From Zoogloea sp. (GTDB taxonomy: Bacteria > Pseudomonadota > Gammaproteobacteria > Burkholderiales > Rhodocyclaceae), in contig NZ_JAKLLN010000011.1 in assembly GCF_023150065.1 (NCBI RefSeq), positions 62,001-126,000 on the forward strand: DNA of 64,000 nucleotides, in the 5' to 3' direction. The notes under the pieces are model-generated. The model was not told the DNA's origin, made no database searches, and saw nothing but the letters and a program-made list of their open reading frames with translations. The translations under genes were made by a program, and so were the position numbers. Below, one piece after another: positions 1-9,508 of the stretch. Position 1 is the first letter of the stretch. Each line of letters starts with the position of its first letter.

Positions 1-525
1 GACATGCCCGAGGACATCCGGGCCCGGATCCTCGCCGTCCAGGAGAAATCCGGCTTCATCCCCAATGTGTTCCTGACCCTGGCCCACCGGCCGGACGAGT
101 TCCGGGCCTTCTTTGCCTATCACGACGCCCTGATGGACAAGCCCGGCAACCTCACCAAGGCCGAACGGGAAATGATCGTGGTGGCGACAAGCAACGTGAA
201 TCAATGCCAGTACTGCGTGATCGCCCACGGTGCCATCCTGCGCGTTCGCGCCAAGAACCCGCTGATTGCCGACCAGGTCGCCACCAACTACCGCAAGGCC
301 GACATCACCCCGCGCCAGAAGGCCATGCTGGATTTCGCCATGAAGGTCTCCCAGAACGCCCACCTGGCCGGCGAAGCCGATTTCGAAGCCCTCAAGGCCC
401 ATGGCTTCAACGATGACGACATCTGGGACATTGCCGGCATCTCGGCCTTCTTCGGCATGTCCAACCGCATCGCCAACGTGACGAACATGCGCCCCAACGC
501 CGAGTTCTACGCCCTCGGCCGCTAG
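1..525 (+). CDS. AhpD-like peroxidase-related protein (5' end cut by window)
   Basis: Carboxymuconolactone decarboxylase/AhpD-fold protein of the peroxidase-related family. The motif CQYCVIAH supplies the two cysteines and histidine (about residues 68, 71 and 75 counted from the first internal Met) used for thiol peroxidase or disulfide chemistry in AhpD. The frame is open to the left edge, and relatives normally have 15-20 residues before the PEDIRARI segment, so the true start probably lies outside the window. The C-terminal half is all helix-forming with a conserved NRIAN segment. It converges on the histidine kinase gene and the two stop codons overlap. The substrate is unknown. Confidence 0.85.
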   Translation, partial: DMPEDIRARILAVQEKSGFIPNVFLTLAHRPDEFRAFFAYHDALMDKPGNLTKAEREMIVVATSNVNQCQYCVIAHGAILRVRAKNPLIADQVATNYRKADITPRQKAMLDFAMKVSQNAHLAGEADFEALKAHGFNDDDIWDIAGISAFFGMSNRIANVTNMRPNAEFYALGR

Positions 526-2831
526 GCAGCCGATCGCCCGAGCCACGTCAGCAAGGCACGGTAAAGTCTGTCGGGATCGACGGGTTTGGAAACAAAGTCG
601 TTCATCCCGGCAGCCATGCACCGCGCCCGGTCGTCGCTGAACGCGTTGGCGGTCATGGCCACGATGGGCACCTCCCGCCCCCCGTCGAGCTGCCGGATGG
701 CGCGGGTCGCCGCCACGCCGTCCATGCGCGGCATCTGCATGTCCATCAGGATCAGGGCGTAGGTCCCCGCCGGCGCCCGCTGAAATTCGGCGACGGCCTC
801 CTCCCCATCCACAGCCCGGCCATACAGCAGGCCAACATCGTCCAGGATCGCCTGGGCAACCAGCATGTTGATCTCGTTGTCCTCGACGACCAGGATTCGG
901 GCGCCGGAGAATCGCTCCCGCACCTGCGCCGCCACCGCCTCTACGTCCCCCAGCGGCGCGGCGTCCTGCAAGGCCTCGGCGGCCTTCCTGAGGCGTACGG
1001 TGAACCAGAAGGTGCTGCCCTTGCCGGGGACACTCTCGCCCCCCGCGTCCCCGCCCATCAGCTGCGCCAGACGGCGGGTGATCGCCAGCCCCAGCCCGGT
1101 CCCACCAAAACTGCGGACCGTCGAGGAGTCCGCCTGCTCGAAGGGCACAAACAGCCGGTCGACCACCTCAGGAGCAATCCCGATCCCCGTATCCACGACC
1201 TCGAAGCGGAGAGCCACGTGATCGTCGGACTCCTCCTCCATGATCGTCCTGACGGTCACCGCGCCCTCCCGGGTGAACTTGACCGCATTGCTCACCAGAT
1301 TGAGCAGGGCCTGGGTGAGGCGCATGGAATCCCCCTGCAACGCCACAGGCGGGAAATCCAGCTCGGTCCTGAGCTGGAGCCCCTTGGCACTGGCCGTCTC
1401 GGCCACCATCGCACACACGTTGACCGGCAGGGCGCGGATATCCACCGTGTCTTCAGCCAGTTGCAGCTTGCCCGCCTCGATCTTGGAGAAATCGAGGATG
1501 TCATTGATGATGCCGAGAAGGTGCTTGCCTGAGGACTCGATCCTGACAAGCTTGTCGGCCGTATCAGGCTCGTGCCGCCGTCCGCGCAACACCGCCGAAA
1601 GGCCGATGATGGCGTTCAGCGGAGTGCGGATTTCGTGGCTCATGTTGGCCAGAAAGCGACCTTTCGCCAGATTGGCTGCTTCGGCCGCCAACTTCGCATC
1701 CGACAGGGCCGCCGTCCGCTCCTCGACCATGGCCTCCAGGTGGCTGCGATGGCGCGCCAGCTCCTCTTCGGCCTCCTTGAGCCGGGTGATATCCACCGCC
1801 ACCCCAGCCCAGACCGCGCCCCCGCTCAAACGCTCCACCGGCGCCGACCGGACCTGCAGCCAGACCTGCCGGCCGGCCGCCGGGTTGAACATCAGCACCC
1901 CCGAGTACTCGCTCAGATCACGCAGGCACACGGCTTCGTCCGCCTGGTACCGGGCAAGGGACTCCGGCGCCATCAGCGCGAACAGGGGCCGGGCGTCCAC
2001 CAGCAGCCGGGCCGGGTTCAGGCCGAGCATTTTCTCGATGCCAGCGCTGATGTAGCGGAACGACTGGCGGCCGTCCCGCACCTCGAATTGATAGACGAAG
2101 CCATCCGGCAGGTTGTCACCGATGGAGCGCAGCTGGGCCTCACTCTCCCGCAAACGCGCCTCGCTCACCGAGTATTCGTGCTCGATGCGCTGGGCGTTCA
2201 TGCTGACGAAGGTCAGGGTCATCAGCTGCACGGTCAGGATCTGCGCCATGGCGTAATGGCTGCCGAAGCCCTTCAGCGCCTCAAAGGCGGTGCTCGTATC
2301 CGGGTGACTGAGCTGATGGACGATACGCACGAAGGAGAGCACGCCGAACACCAGCATCCACAGCGCCAGCATGAGGTCGTTCGATCCGAAGTACGGCGGA
2401 CGATAGCGCAGGGTCACCGCGGCAGTGCTCAAACTCAGAAGGCCGGCCACGGTGCAGTAAATGGCGATCCGGACATCCAGCTGGGCCGGGTCCAGGCTGA
2501 AGTAGCCAAAGATCGCCAGAAATGCCACGCCAAAGAGGGCATCCCAGCGGTAGCTCACCTGCAGGCCGCGAAACACGAGGATCCCGCGCAACAGCAGCAG
2601 CCAGCCACCGATCAGCATGCCGTTGCGCATGACGCGCACCCCCCACGTCGATGGCAGGGCCCCCGGCACCAGCATCGCCGCCCCCAGGGCGAGGCAGGCG
2701 ATCCCCGCCGTCCAGAAGCCGAACCCCCGATAAGTCTTGCGGGTGAGCAGGGTCACCAGCATGACCACCGCGGCTGCCGACGACAGCAGGGCATTGGTAC
2801 TCAGCAGAACAGCTGTATCCACGTCGGGCAC
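522..2831 (-). CDS. Hybrid sensor histidine kinase, membrane-bound
   Basis: 769-residue hybrid kinase. About seven hydrophobic helices fill residues 8-213. Then come a PAS domain (about 228-350), a short coiled coil, a HisKA domain with phospho-acceptor His399 in [14 protein letters not shown], a HATPase domain with DTGIGI and GGTGLGL motifs, and a C-terminal receiver (about 645-765) with acceptor Asp in LILMDMQMP and the SKP lysine. No Hpt domain is present, so a separate phosphotransfer protein or response regulator is needed and none is adjacent. The signal is unknown; the multi-helix N-terminus suggests a membrane or small-molecule cue. It is divergent from the peptide ABC operon across 381 bp, but the NtrC-like and sigma-54 elements there point to the operon. 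Confidence 0.92.
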   Translation of the reverse strand: MPDVDTAVLLSTNALLSSAAAVVMLVTLLTRKTYRGFGFWTAGIACLALGAAMLVPGALPSTWGVRVMRNGMLIGGWLLLLRGILVFRGLQVSYRWDALFGVAFLAIFGYFSLDPAQLDVRIAIYCTVAGLLSLSTAAVTLRYRPPYFGSNDLMLALWMLVFGVLSFVRIVHQLSHPDTSTAFEALKGFGSHYAMAQILTVQLMTLTFVSMNAQRIEHEYSVSEARLRESEAQLRSIGDNLPDGFVYQFEVRDGRQSFRYISAGIEKMLGLNPARLLVDARPLFALMAPESLARYQADEAVCLRDLSEYSGVLMFNPAAGRQVWLQVRSAPVERLSGGAVWAGVAVDITRLKEAEEELARHRSHLEAMVEERTAALSDAKLAAEAANLAKGRFLANMSHEIRTPLNAIIGLSAVLRGRRHEPDTADKLVRIESSGKHLLGIINDILDFSKIEAGKLQLAEDTVDIRALPVNVCAMVAETASAKGLQLRTELDFPPVALQGDSMRLTQALLNLVSNAVKFTREGAVTVRTIMEEESDDHVALRFEVVDTGIGIAPEVVDRLFVPFEQADSSTVRSFGGTGLGLAITRRLAQLMGGDAGGESVPGKGSTFWFTVRLRKAAEALQDAAPLGDVEAVAAQVRERFSGARILVVEDNEINMLVAQAILDDVGLLYGRAVDGEEAVAEFQRAPAGTYALILMDMQMPRMDGVAATRAIRQLDGGREVPIVAMTANAFSDDRARCMAAGMNDFVSKPVDPDRLYRALLTWLGRSAA

Positions 2832-3016
2832 CTGTTTTGGGTTGAGCGTTCGTCCAGAACGCCCATCTTAGCCGACAAGGCTTCATCCCAAGCACCCACC
2901 CACACCCCGGCGCCAACTTGATATCCCCTCCCATCAGACCGGCCACGCAACAGCCCATCTTCTGCGCCAATCCACTTTTTCAATGCCCTTCGGTGGGTAC
3001 CGGATCAGCGCGCAAT

Positions 3017-3031
3017 GCACCTGCCGGGTGC
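3017..3031. promoter_or_regulatory. NtrC-like palindromic enhancer site
   Basis: The sequence GCACC-N5-GGTGC forms an exact dyad that fits the classical NtrC half-site arrangement. It lies about 170 bp upstream of the predicted start of transcription of the peptide ABC operon, a normal position for a sigma-54 enhancer. The rest of the 381-bp gap between the kinase gene and the binding-protein gene shows no small gene; its 3' part, from about 3090, is AT-richer, as expected of a promoter. The assignment rests on pattern match only. Confidence 0.55.
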
Positions 3032-3162
3032 GCCGTGCATGCAATCACATCCGCCTCACTGCTCCGCAACAAACCCCCGCCGGGGACACGCTTTTGAACA
3101 ATTTTTCGTTTATCCGATAGCAAACATCGATTTAGGAAATACATCCCGAAAATCGCGCGGAT

Positions 3163-3178
3163 TGGCACATTGCATGCA
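3163..3178 (+). promoter_or_regulatory. Sigma-54 (-24/-12) promoter of the peptide ABC/GGT operon
   Basis: TGGCACATTGCATGCA matches the sigma-54 consensus with GG at 3164-3165 and GC at 3176-3177, the required 12-base phase. It differs at two less critical positions. Transcription would begin near 3189, giving a leader of about 24 bases before the ATG at 3213. Together with the NtrC-like dyad upstream it suggests nitrogen control. Confidence 0.6.
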
Positions 3179-3212
3179 ATTCCTGAAGTGCTTTCACCCT
3201 TCGGAGATCCCC

Positions 3213-4823
3213 ATGAAGCCCAATTCGATCAAGCTTTCCAGATGGTTTGCCGCCCTCCCCCTGGCCCTCGTGATGCACGGCGGTTTGCATGCAGAGACGG
3301 TCGCCCGCTACGGCATCTCGATGGCCGACATCCCGCTCACCACCGGCCAGCCCGACCGGGGTGCCGGGGCCTACCAGTTCACCGGCCACACCCTCTACGA
3401 CCCGCTGGTGGCCTGGGAAGCCAATGTGGGCAATCGTCCGGGCAAGCTGGTGCCGGGCCTGGCCAGTGAATGGAAGGTGGACGCCAAGGACAGCAAGAAA
3501 TGGGTGTTCACCCTGCGCAAGGGGGTCAAGTTCCACGATGGCTCCGAGTTCAACGCCGACGCCGTGGTGTGGAACCTGGACAAGGTGCTGGCCGACAAGT
3601 CACCCCAGTTCGATGCCAAGCAGAGCGCCCAGGTACGCCCGCGCATTCCGTCCATCGCCTCCTACCGCAAGGTCGGCGACTACGCCGTGGAGATCACCAC
3701 CAAGGACGTGGACGCCCTCTTTCCCTACCAACTGCCCTGGTTCCTGATTTCCAGCCCGGCCCAGTGGGAAAAGATGGGGAAGGACTGGAACAAGGTGGCC
3801 GCCAAGCCCTCCGGCACCGGCCCGTTCAGGCTCGACAAGCTGGTGCCCCGCGAGCGCGCCGACCTGGTCAAGAACACCGCCTACTGGGACAAGGCGCGCA
3901 TGGCCAAGACCGACCGCATCGTGCTGGTGCCCATCCCCGACGCCATGACCCGCGCCAACGCGCTGCTCAACGGCCAGGTGGACATCATCGAGACGCCGCC
4001 GCCCGATGTGCTGCCCCAGCTCAAGGGGGCCGGCTTCAAGCTGGTCCAGAACGTCACGCCCCATGTCTGGCCCTATCACTTCTCGACCCAGCCGGGCTCG
4101 CCGTGGACCGACATCCGGGTGCGCAAGGCGGCCAACCTGGCCATCGACCGCAACGCCGTGGTCAGCCTGATGAGCGGCCTGGCCACCCCGGCCAGGGGCC
4201 AGCTCGACCCCACCAGCCCGTGGTTCGGCAAACCGGGCTTCAAGATCGGCTACGACCTGCCCGCCGCCCGCGCCCTGATGGCCCAGGCCGGCTACGGCCC
4301 GTCCCGGCCGCTCAAGGCCAAGGTGATCATCGCCCAAGGCGGCACCGGCCAGATGCTGTCCCTGCCCATGAACGAGTTCATCCAGCAGAGCCTGGCCGAG
4401 ATCGGCATCCAGGTGACGTTCGAGGTGGTCGAGCTAGAGAACCTCTACCTGCACTGGCGCAGCGGCGCCAAGGCCGACATGAACGCCGGCAAGGGCATCA
4501 CCGCGATCAACCTGGGCTACGTCACCGCCGACCCCTTCTATGCCCTGACCCGCTTTGCCGACAGCCGCTACGTGGCGCCGAACGGGGTGAACTGGGGGGG
4601 CTACAACAACCCCAAGGTGGACGCCGCCATCGACCAGATCCGCACCACCTTCGACACCAAAAAGCAGGACGGGCTGCTGTCCTTCGTCCATCAGACGATG
4701 GTGGACGACGCCCTGATGCTGTGGGTCGTGCATGACGTGAATCCCCACGCCCTGTCGCCCAAGGTCAAGGAGTTCGTCCAGGCCCAGCACTGGTTCCAGG
4801 ATCTGACCACCCTCCGCATGTGA
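3213..4823 (+). CDS. Peptide-type ABC transporter substrate-binding protein
   Basis: 536-residue family-5 extracellular solute-binding protein (DppA/OppA/GsiB group). I start it at the ATG with GGAG just upstream; the frame is open further left but that part looks non-coding. Residues 1-27 form a signal peptide ending in LHA. Family features include the YDPLVAWE and KGVKFHDGSEFNADAVVWNLD segments of domain I. It would capture the ligand in the periplasm for the two permeases that follow. The linked gamma-glutamyltransferase suggests a gamma-glutamyl peptide or glutathione as ligand, which is inference. It is first in the operon and separated from the permease by a strong hairpin. Confidence 0.9.
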   Translation: MKPNSIKLSRWFAALPLALVMHGGLHAETVARYGISMADIPLTTGQPDRGAGAYQFTGHTLYDPLVAWEANVGNRPGKLVPGLASEWKVDAKDSKKWVFTLRKGVKFHDGSEFNADAVVWNLDKVLADKSPQFDAKQSAQVRPRIPSIASYRKVGDYAVEITTKDVDALFPYQLPWFLISSPAQWEKMGKDWNKVAAKPSGTGPFRLDKLVPRERADLVKNTAYWDKARMAKTDRIVLVPIPDAMTRANALLNGQVDIIETPPPDVLPQLKGAGFKLVQNVTPHVWPYHFSTQPGSPWTDIRVRKAANLAIDRNAVVSLMSGLATPARGQLDPTSPWFGKPGFKIGYDLPAARALMAQAGYGPSRPLKAKVIIAQGGTGQMLSLPMNEFIQQSLAEIGIQVTFEVVELENLYLHWRSGAKADMNAGKGITAINLGYVTADPFYALTRFADSRYVAPNGVNWGGYNNPKVDAAIDQIRTTFDTKKQDGLLSFVHQTMVDDALMLWVVHDVNPHALSPKVKEFVQAQHWFQDLTTLRM

Positions 4824-4829
4824 CCCACC

Positions 4830-4851
4830 GGGCCGGGGGGCACCCCGGCCC
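4830..4851 (+). terminator. Intercistronic hairpin between binding protein and permease
   Basis: A perfect 9-bp stem, GGGCCGGGG pairing with CCCCGGCCC around a 4-base loop, follows the binding-protein stop codon. There is no T-run, so it is unlikely to be a full terminator. Such hairpins commonly protect or attenuate mRNA so that the binding protein is made in excess over the membrane parts. Confidence 0.5.
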
Positions 4852-4887
4852 TGCCACGATCCCGCCCCGGATCGGAGAAAGCGCGCC

Positions 4888-5841
4888 ATGTTTGCCTACC
4901 TCATCAAACGCCTGATCTACGCCATCCCCATCGCCCTGAGCGTGACGGTGGTGTCCTTCGTGCTGGTCTATCTGGCACCGGGCGACCCCCTCAATGCCAT
5001 CGCCCCGGCCGATGCGCCGGAAGAGGTCATTGTCGCCCTCAAGAGCGCCTACGGCCTCGACAAGCCGGTGCCGGTGCAATACGGCCTGTGGCTGATGCGC
5101 GCCGTGCAGGGCGACCTGGGCACCTCGATCGCCTCGGGCCGGGCCGTCACCGCCGAGGTGCTGAGCGCCGTCAGCAACACCCTGCTGCTGGCCGGCATGG
5201 CTGCCCTAGGTGGCGTGCTGGTCGGCTGCGTGCTCGGCGCCCTCGCCGGCTACCGCCACGGTACCTGGATCGACCGGGTGGCCACCGTGATCTCGGTGAT
5301 CGGCGTGAGCATTCCCCACTACTGGCTGGGCCTGGTGCTCACCATCCTGTTCTCCATCTGGCTGCCCTGGTTTCCGGCCATGGGTGCCGGCCCCGGTGGC
5401 TCCTCGGAGTGGCTGTGGGACGCCGAACACCTGCGCCACCTGGTGCTGCCGGCGCTGACCCTGTCGGTGATCCCGATGGGCATCATCACCCGCACCGTGC
5501 GCGCCCTGGTGGCCGACATGCTGGAGCAGGAGTTCGTTACCGCGCTGCGCGCCCGGGGGCTGTCGGGTATCGCCATCTTCCGCCACATCGCCAAGAACAC
5601 CGCCCCCACCGTGCTCGCCGTGGCCGGCCTGCAGATCGGCTACCTGATGGGCGGTTCGATCCTGGTCGAGACCGTGTTCGCCTGGCCGGGCACCGGCTTC
5701 CTGCTCAACACCGCCATCTTCCAGCGCGACATCCCGCTGCTGCAGGGAACCATCCTGGTGCTGTGCATGTTCTTCGTCGTCCTCAACCTGCTGGTGGACA
5801 TCCTGCAACCGCTGATCGACCCGCGCATGGGCCGCAGCTGA
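4888..5841 (+). CDS. ABC transporter permease, DppB type
   Basis: 317-residue inner-membrane permease of the DppB/OppB family with about six membrane helices. The N-terminus MFAYLIKRLIYAIPIALSV and the LAPGDP segment after helix 1 are typical. The EAA-like coupling loop is near FVTALRARGLSG (about residue 213), where the ATPase contacts the permease. The C-terminus ends in LLVDILQPLIDPR, as is usual. GGAG precedes the ATG. It pairs with the next gene to form the channel. Confidence 0.92.
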   Translation: MFAYLIKRLIYAIPIALSVTVVSFVLVYLAPGDPLNAIAPADAPEEVIVALKSAYGLDKPVPVQYGLWLMRAVQGDLGTSIASGRAVTAEVLSAVSNTLLLAGMAALGGVLVGCVLGALAGYRHGTWIDRVATVISVIGVSIPHYWLGLVLTILFSIWLPWFPAMGAGPGGSSEWLWDAEHLRHLVLPALTLSVIPMGIITRTVRALVADMLEQEFVTALRARGLSGIAIFRHIAKNTAPTVLAVAGLQIGYLMGGSILVETVFAWPGTGFLLNTAIFQRDIPLLQGTILVLCMFFVVLNLLVDILQPLIDPRMGRS

Positions 5842-5854
5842 CCGGAGCCAAACC

Positions 5855-6754
5855 ATGTCCACAACCCTCGAACTCTCCCTGCCGACACCGGCCGCCAGCG
5901 CCACCCCGGCCCCCAGCCGCAGCTACTGGCGGGTGGTCGGGCGCCAGCTGCGCCGCGACCCCATGGCCCTGGCCGCCGGCCTGGTCCTGCTGCTCATCGT
6001 CGGCGCCGCCGTTCTGGCCCCGTGGCTGGCGCCGGCCGACCCCTACAAGGCCAGCATGCTCAAGCGCCTGCTGCCCATCGGCAGCCCGGGTTTCCTGCTC
6101 GGCAGCGACGAGCTGGGCCGCGACATGCTCTCTCGCCTGATGCACGGCGGCCGCCTGTCACTGCTGATGGGCGTGGTGCCGGTGCTGGCCGCCTTCGGCA
6201 TCGGCACCGCCATCGGCCTGCTGGCCGGCTATGTGGGCGGCCGGCTCAACATGGTGATCATGCGGGTGCTCGACGTGTTCTACGCCTTCCCGTCGGTGCT
6301 ACTGGCGGTGGCCATCTCCGGCGCCCTCGGGCCGGGCATGAGCAACAGCCTGATCGCCCTGACCCTGGTCTTCGTGCCCCAGGTGGTGCGGGTAGCCGAG
6401 AGCGTCACCACCCAGGTGCGCCAGCTCGACTACATCGAGGCGGCGCGCATGAGCGGCGCCAGCGCCTTCTCGATCATCCGCGTGCATGTGCTGGGTAACG
6501 TGCTCGGGCCGGTCTTCGTGTATGCCACGGGCCTGCTCAGCGTCAGCATGATCCTCGCCTCCGGCCTGTCCTTCCTGGGCCTCGGAGTCAAGCCGCCGGA
6601 GCCCGAGTGGGGCCTGATGCTCAACACCCTGCGTTCGGCCATCTACGTCAATCCCTGGATCGCGGCCCTGCCCGGCGCCCTGATCTTCATCACCTCCATC
6701 GCATTCAATCTGCTTGCAGACAGCGTGCGCTCCGCCATGGACATCCGTCGATGA
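5855..6754 (+). CDS. ABC transporter permease, DppC type
   Basis: 299-residue second permease of the peptide transporter. The cytoplasmic N-terminal extension is proline/alanine rich. It is followed by the OppC-type N-terminal segment and about six helices. The motif LLGSDELGRDMLSRLMHGGR is the conserved DppC/OppC signature, and the coupling loop is at YIEAARMSGAS. It starts 13 bp after the first permease. Its stop codon overlaps the next start in an ATGA, which indicates translational coupling with the ATPase. Confidence 0.92.
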   Translation: MSTTLELSLPTPAASATPAPSRSYWRVVGRQLRRDPMALAAGLVLLLIVGAAVLAPWLAPADPYKASMLKRLLPIGSPGFLLGSDELGRDMLSRLMHGGRLSLLMGVVPVLAAFGIGTAIGLLAGYVGGRLNMVIMRVLDVFYAFPSVLLAVAISGALGPGMSNSLIALTLVFVPQVVRVAESVTTQVRQLDYIEAARMSGASAFSIIRVHVLGNVLGPVFVYATGLLSVSMILASGLSFLGLGVKPPEPEWGLMLNTLRSAIYVNPWIAALPGALIFITSIAFNLLADSVRSAMDIRR

Positions 6755-7815
6755 ACTCCGCTCCCCTTCCCCCCAGCCCGGTCCACGACCGGGGCAGCCC
6801 AGCCCAGCCGCTGCTGGTCGTGCGCGACCTGAAGAAGCACTTTCCGGTGCGCGGCGGCCCCCTCGAACGGACGAAGAAGTTCGTCCATGCCGTCGATGGC
6901 GTCAGCTTCTCGGTGCCCAAGGGCAAGACCCTGGGCATCGTCGGCGAATCCGGCTGTGGCAAGTCCACCACCGCCCGGCTCATCGCCCGGCTGATGCAGG
7001 CCGACTCGGGCAGCATGGTCTTCGACGGCGAGGGCGTCGATGAATTCGGCGGCATCCGCCTGAAGGAATTCCGGCGCAACCTGCAGATGGTCTTCCAGGA
7101 CTCCTTCGCTTCCCTCAACCCGCGCCTGACCATCGCCGAGACCATCGCCTACGGCCCCCGGGTGCACGGCATGCCGGCCGCCGAAGCCAAACGCCAGGCC
7201 CACGACCTGCTGGCCCGCGTCGGCCTGGCGCCGGCGCAGTTCGCCAGCCGCTACCCCCACGAGCTGTCGGGCGGCCAGCGCCAGCGGGTCAACATCGCCC
7301 GCGCCCTGGCCTTCGACCCGCGCCTGGTGATCCTCGACGAGGCCGTGGCGGCCCTGGACAAGTCGGTGCAGGCCCAGGTGCTCAACCTGCTGCAGGAGCT
7401 CAAGGCCGAGCGCCAGCTCACCTACCTGTTCATCTCCCACGACCTGCACGTGGTCCATTACATCTCCGACTACGTGATGGTGATGTACCTGGGCCAGGTG
7501 GTGGAGACGGGCCCGGTGGAGCGCATCTACGGCCAGGCGGCCCACCCCTACACCCGCGCCCTGCTGTCCGCCGTGCCGTCCATGGACCCGGACCGGCGCA
7601 CCGAATCGTCGCCCCTGGCCGGCGACCCGCCCAACCCCATCAACCCGCCCAGCGGCTGCCGCTTCCGTGACCGCTGCCCCCACGCCCACCCGGTCTGCGA
7701 AGCCCGCACGCCGGCCCTGATCGGCATCGCCGGCGAGCCCGCCCACCAGGCCGCCTGCCACCTCAACGACCCCGCCTCGGGCCACCCCGGGGCGCTTCCG
7801 GAGACGCAAGCATGA
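6751..7815 (+). CDS. ABC transporter ATP-binding protein, DppF type
   Basis: 354-residue ATPase. It has Walker A GESGCGKST, signature LSGGQRQRVNIARAL, Walker B LVILDEAVAALD and an H-loop in FISHDLHVVHYI. The oligopeptide-type C-terminal extension contains CRFRDRCPHAHPVC, a cysteine cluster typical of DppD/DppF and OppD/OppF proteins. In the Walker B region the usual DEPVSALD reads DEAVAALD; the catalytic Glu is kept. The start overlaps the permease stop by 4 bp. It works as a heterodimer with the next ATPase. Confidence 0.92.
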   Translation: MNSAPLPPSPVHDRGSPAQPLLVVRDLKKHFPVRGGPLERTKKFVHAVDGVSFSVPKGKTLGIVGESGCGKSTTARLIARLMQADSGSMVFDGEGVDEFGGIRLKEFRRNLQMVFQDSFASLNPRLTIAETIAYGPRVHGMPAAEAKRQAHDLLARVGLAPAQFASRYPHELSGGQRQRVNIARALAFDPRLVILDEAVAALDKSVQAQVLNLLQELKAERQLTYLFISHDLHVVHYISDYVMVMYLGQVVETGPVERIYGQAAHPYTRALLSAVPSMDPDRRTESSPLAGDPPNPINPPSGCRFRDRCPHAHPVCEARTPALIGIAGEPAHQAACHLNDPASGHPGALPETQA

Positions 7816-8792
7816 GCGCCCCCCTGGTATCCCTGCAGGATCTGTCCGTCCAGTTCTGCGGCCATCGCAAGGCCAGCGCCCTCAACGCGGTCAACATCGA
7901 ACTCGGCGCCGGCGAAGTGCTCGGCCTGCTGGGCGAATCCGGCTCGGGCAAGAGCGTCACCCTGCGCACTCTGCTGCGCCTGCACCCCGAACGCACCACC
8001 AAAATCCAGGGAAAGATGCAGGTGGACGGCCAGGACGTGCTCGCCCTCAAGGGCCGGGCCCTCGATCTCTACCGCGGCGGCACGGTGTCGATGGTCTTCC
8101 AGGAGCCCGGGCTGGCCTTCGACCCGGTGTACACCATCGGCCAGCAGATCACCGAGGCGATCCGCGCCCACGAGGCCGTCGGCGAAGCCGCCGCCCGCGC
8201 CCAGGCCCTGCACATGCTGGAGCGGGTGCAGATCCCCCAGGCCCGGCGACGCTTCGATGCCTACCCCCACGAGCTCTCCGGCGGCATGCGCCAGCGCGCC
8301 ATGATCGCCCTGGCCCTGGCCTGCAAGCCCAAACTGCTGCTGGCCGACGAACCCACCACCGCCCTCGACGCCACCGTGCAGATCCAGGTCCTGCTCCTGC
8401 TGCGCGAGCTGCAGCGGGAGACCGGCATGTCGGTGATCTTCGTGACCCACGACATCGGCGCCGCCGTGGAGGTGGCCGACCGCATCGCGGTGATGTACGC
8501 CGGGCGCATCGTCGAGCAGGCCGCCGTCGGCGATATCGTGCGCGCACCGCGCCATCCCTACACGGTGGGCCTGCTGGCCGCCACGGTGGGCGCCGAGCAC
8601 CGGGGCCAGCCCCTGCAGGCGGTGCCCGGCGCCCCACCGGATCTGGCCGCCCTGCCCCCGGGCTGCAGCTTTGCGCCGCGCTGTACTCACGCCAGCGAAC
8701 GCTGCCGGCGCGAGGTGCCGCCACTGACTTCGCTGGGCAATCGCGCGGTGGCCTGCTGGCACCCGGTCCAGCCTGTCGCGGAGGCCGCGTGA
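7812..8792 (+). CDS. ABC transporter ATP-binding protein, DppD type
   Basis: 326-residue second ATPase. It shows Walker A GESGSGKSV, signature LSGGMRQRAMIALALA, Walker B LLLADEPTTALD, an H-loop in FVTHDIG, and the C-terminal cysteine extension CSFAPRCTHASERC. It overlaps the preceding gene by the ATGA arrangement, and its stop overlaps the next start. The five genes together make a complete peptide-family importer; in the E. coli glutathione system GsiA the two ATPases are fused, whereas here they are separate. Confidence 0.92.
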   Translation: MSAPLVSLQDLSVQFCGHRKASALNAVNIELGAGEVLGLLGESGSGKSVTLRTLLRLHPERTTKIQGKMQVDGQDVLALKGRALDLYRGGTVSMVFQEPGLAFDPVYTIGQQITEAIRAHEAVGEAAARAQALHMLERVQIPQARRRFDAYPHELSGGMRQRAMIALALACKPKLLLADEPTTALDATVQIQVLLLLRELQRETGMSVIFVTHDIGAAVEVADRIAVMYAGRIVEQAAVGDIVRAPRHPYTVGLLAATVGAEHRGQPLQAVPGAPPDLAALPPGCSFAPRCTHASERCRREVPPLTSLGNRAVACWHPVQPVAEAA

Positions 8793-9508
8793 TGAGCGTC
8801 TTTCCCTTTGAACCCGGCCGTGGCCGGGGCGGCCTGGCCGACGACGTGTGCCGCCGCATCGCCGACGAGATCGTGCTGGGCAACTTCGCCCCCGGCTCGC
8901 GCCTCGACGAGGTCAGCCTGGCCGCCCGCTTCAAGGTATCGCGGACCCCCATCCGCGAGGCGCTCAAGCAGCTCGCCATCATGGGCCTGGTGGACACCCG
9001 GCCCAACCGGGGCTCGGTAGTGGCCGAGCTGACCGTCGACCAGCTCGACCAGATGTTCGAGGCCATCGGCGAGCTGGAGGCCGCCTGCGCCCGCCACGCC
9101 GCCCTGCGCATGACCGAGGCCGACCGGGCACGCATGCTGGAACTCCACGCCGAAGGCCGCGCCGCCATGCAGACCGGCGACATCGACCGCTACGACGCGG
9201 CCAACCTCGAGCTCCACGCCACCATCATCCGCGGCTGCTACAACCCGGTGCTCATCGAGATGGCCACCAGCCTGCGCCACCGGGTGTCGCCTTTCCGGCG
9301 CACCCAGTTCCGCAACCTGGAGCGGATGGGCGAATCCTTCGAGGAGCACTCGGTGATCGTCGAGGCCATCCTCGCCCACGACGTCGTCACCACCTACCGG
9401 GAGATGCGCTCCCACCTGCTCTCGGCCCGCAGCGCCACCAACCGCGTGGCGCCGGCCTGGGGCATCCCGTCGAACAGCCAAGCACAACTGAAGGGCGAAT
9501 CCGCATGA
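8792..9508 (+). CDS. GntR-family transcriptional regulator (FadR/FCD type)
   Basis: 238-residue regulator with an N-terminal winged helix (about residues 12-75; RTPIREALKQLAIMGLV is the recognition-helix area) and an FCD ligand-binding domain. The domain's metal-site histidines are visible in ELHATIIRG and near the C-terminus. ATG at 8792 overlaps the ATPase stop in a TGATG; an in-frame GTG one codon upstream is the alternative. It lies inside the operon between transporter and enzyme, so it probably autoregulates it in response to a small acid. Confidence 0.88.
   Translation: MSVFPFEPGRGRGGLADDVCRRIADEIVLGNFAPGSRLDEVSLAARFKVSRTPIREALKQLAIMGLVDTRPNRGSVVAELTVDQLDQMFEAIGELEAACARHAALRMTEADRARMLELHAEGRAAMQTGDIDRYDAANLELHATIIRGCYNPVLIEMATSLRHRVSPFRRTQFRNLERMGESFEEHSVIVEAILAHDVVTTYREMRSHLLSARSATNRVAPAWGIPSNSQAQLKGESA

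Noticed and set aside
1572-2921. Long plus-strand open frame opposite the histidine kinase
   Set aside because: No domain or ribosome site, and the kinase on the minus strand has complete motifs.
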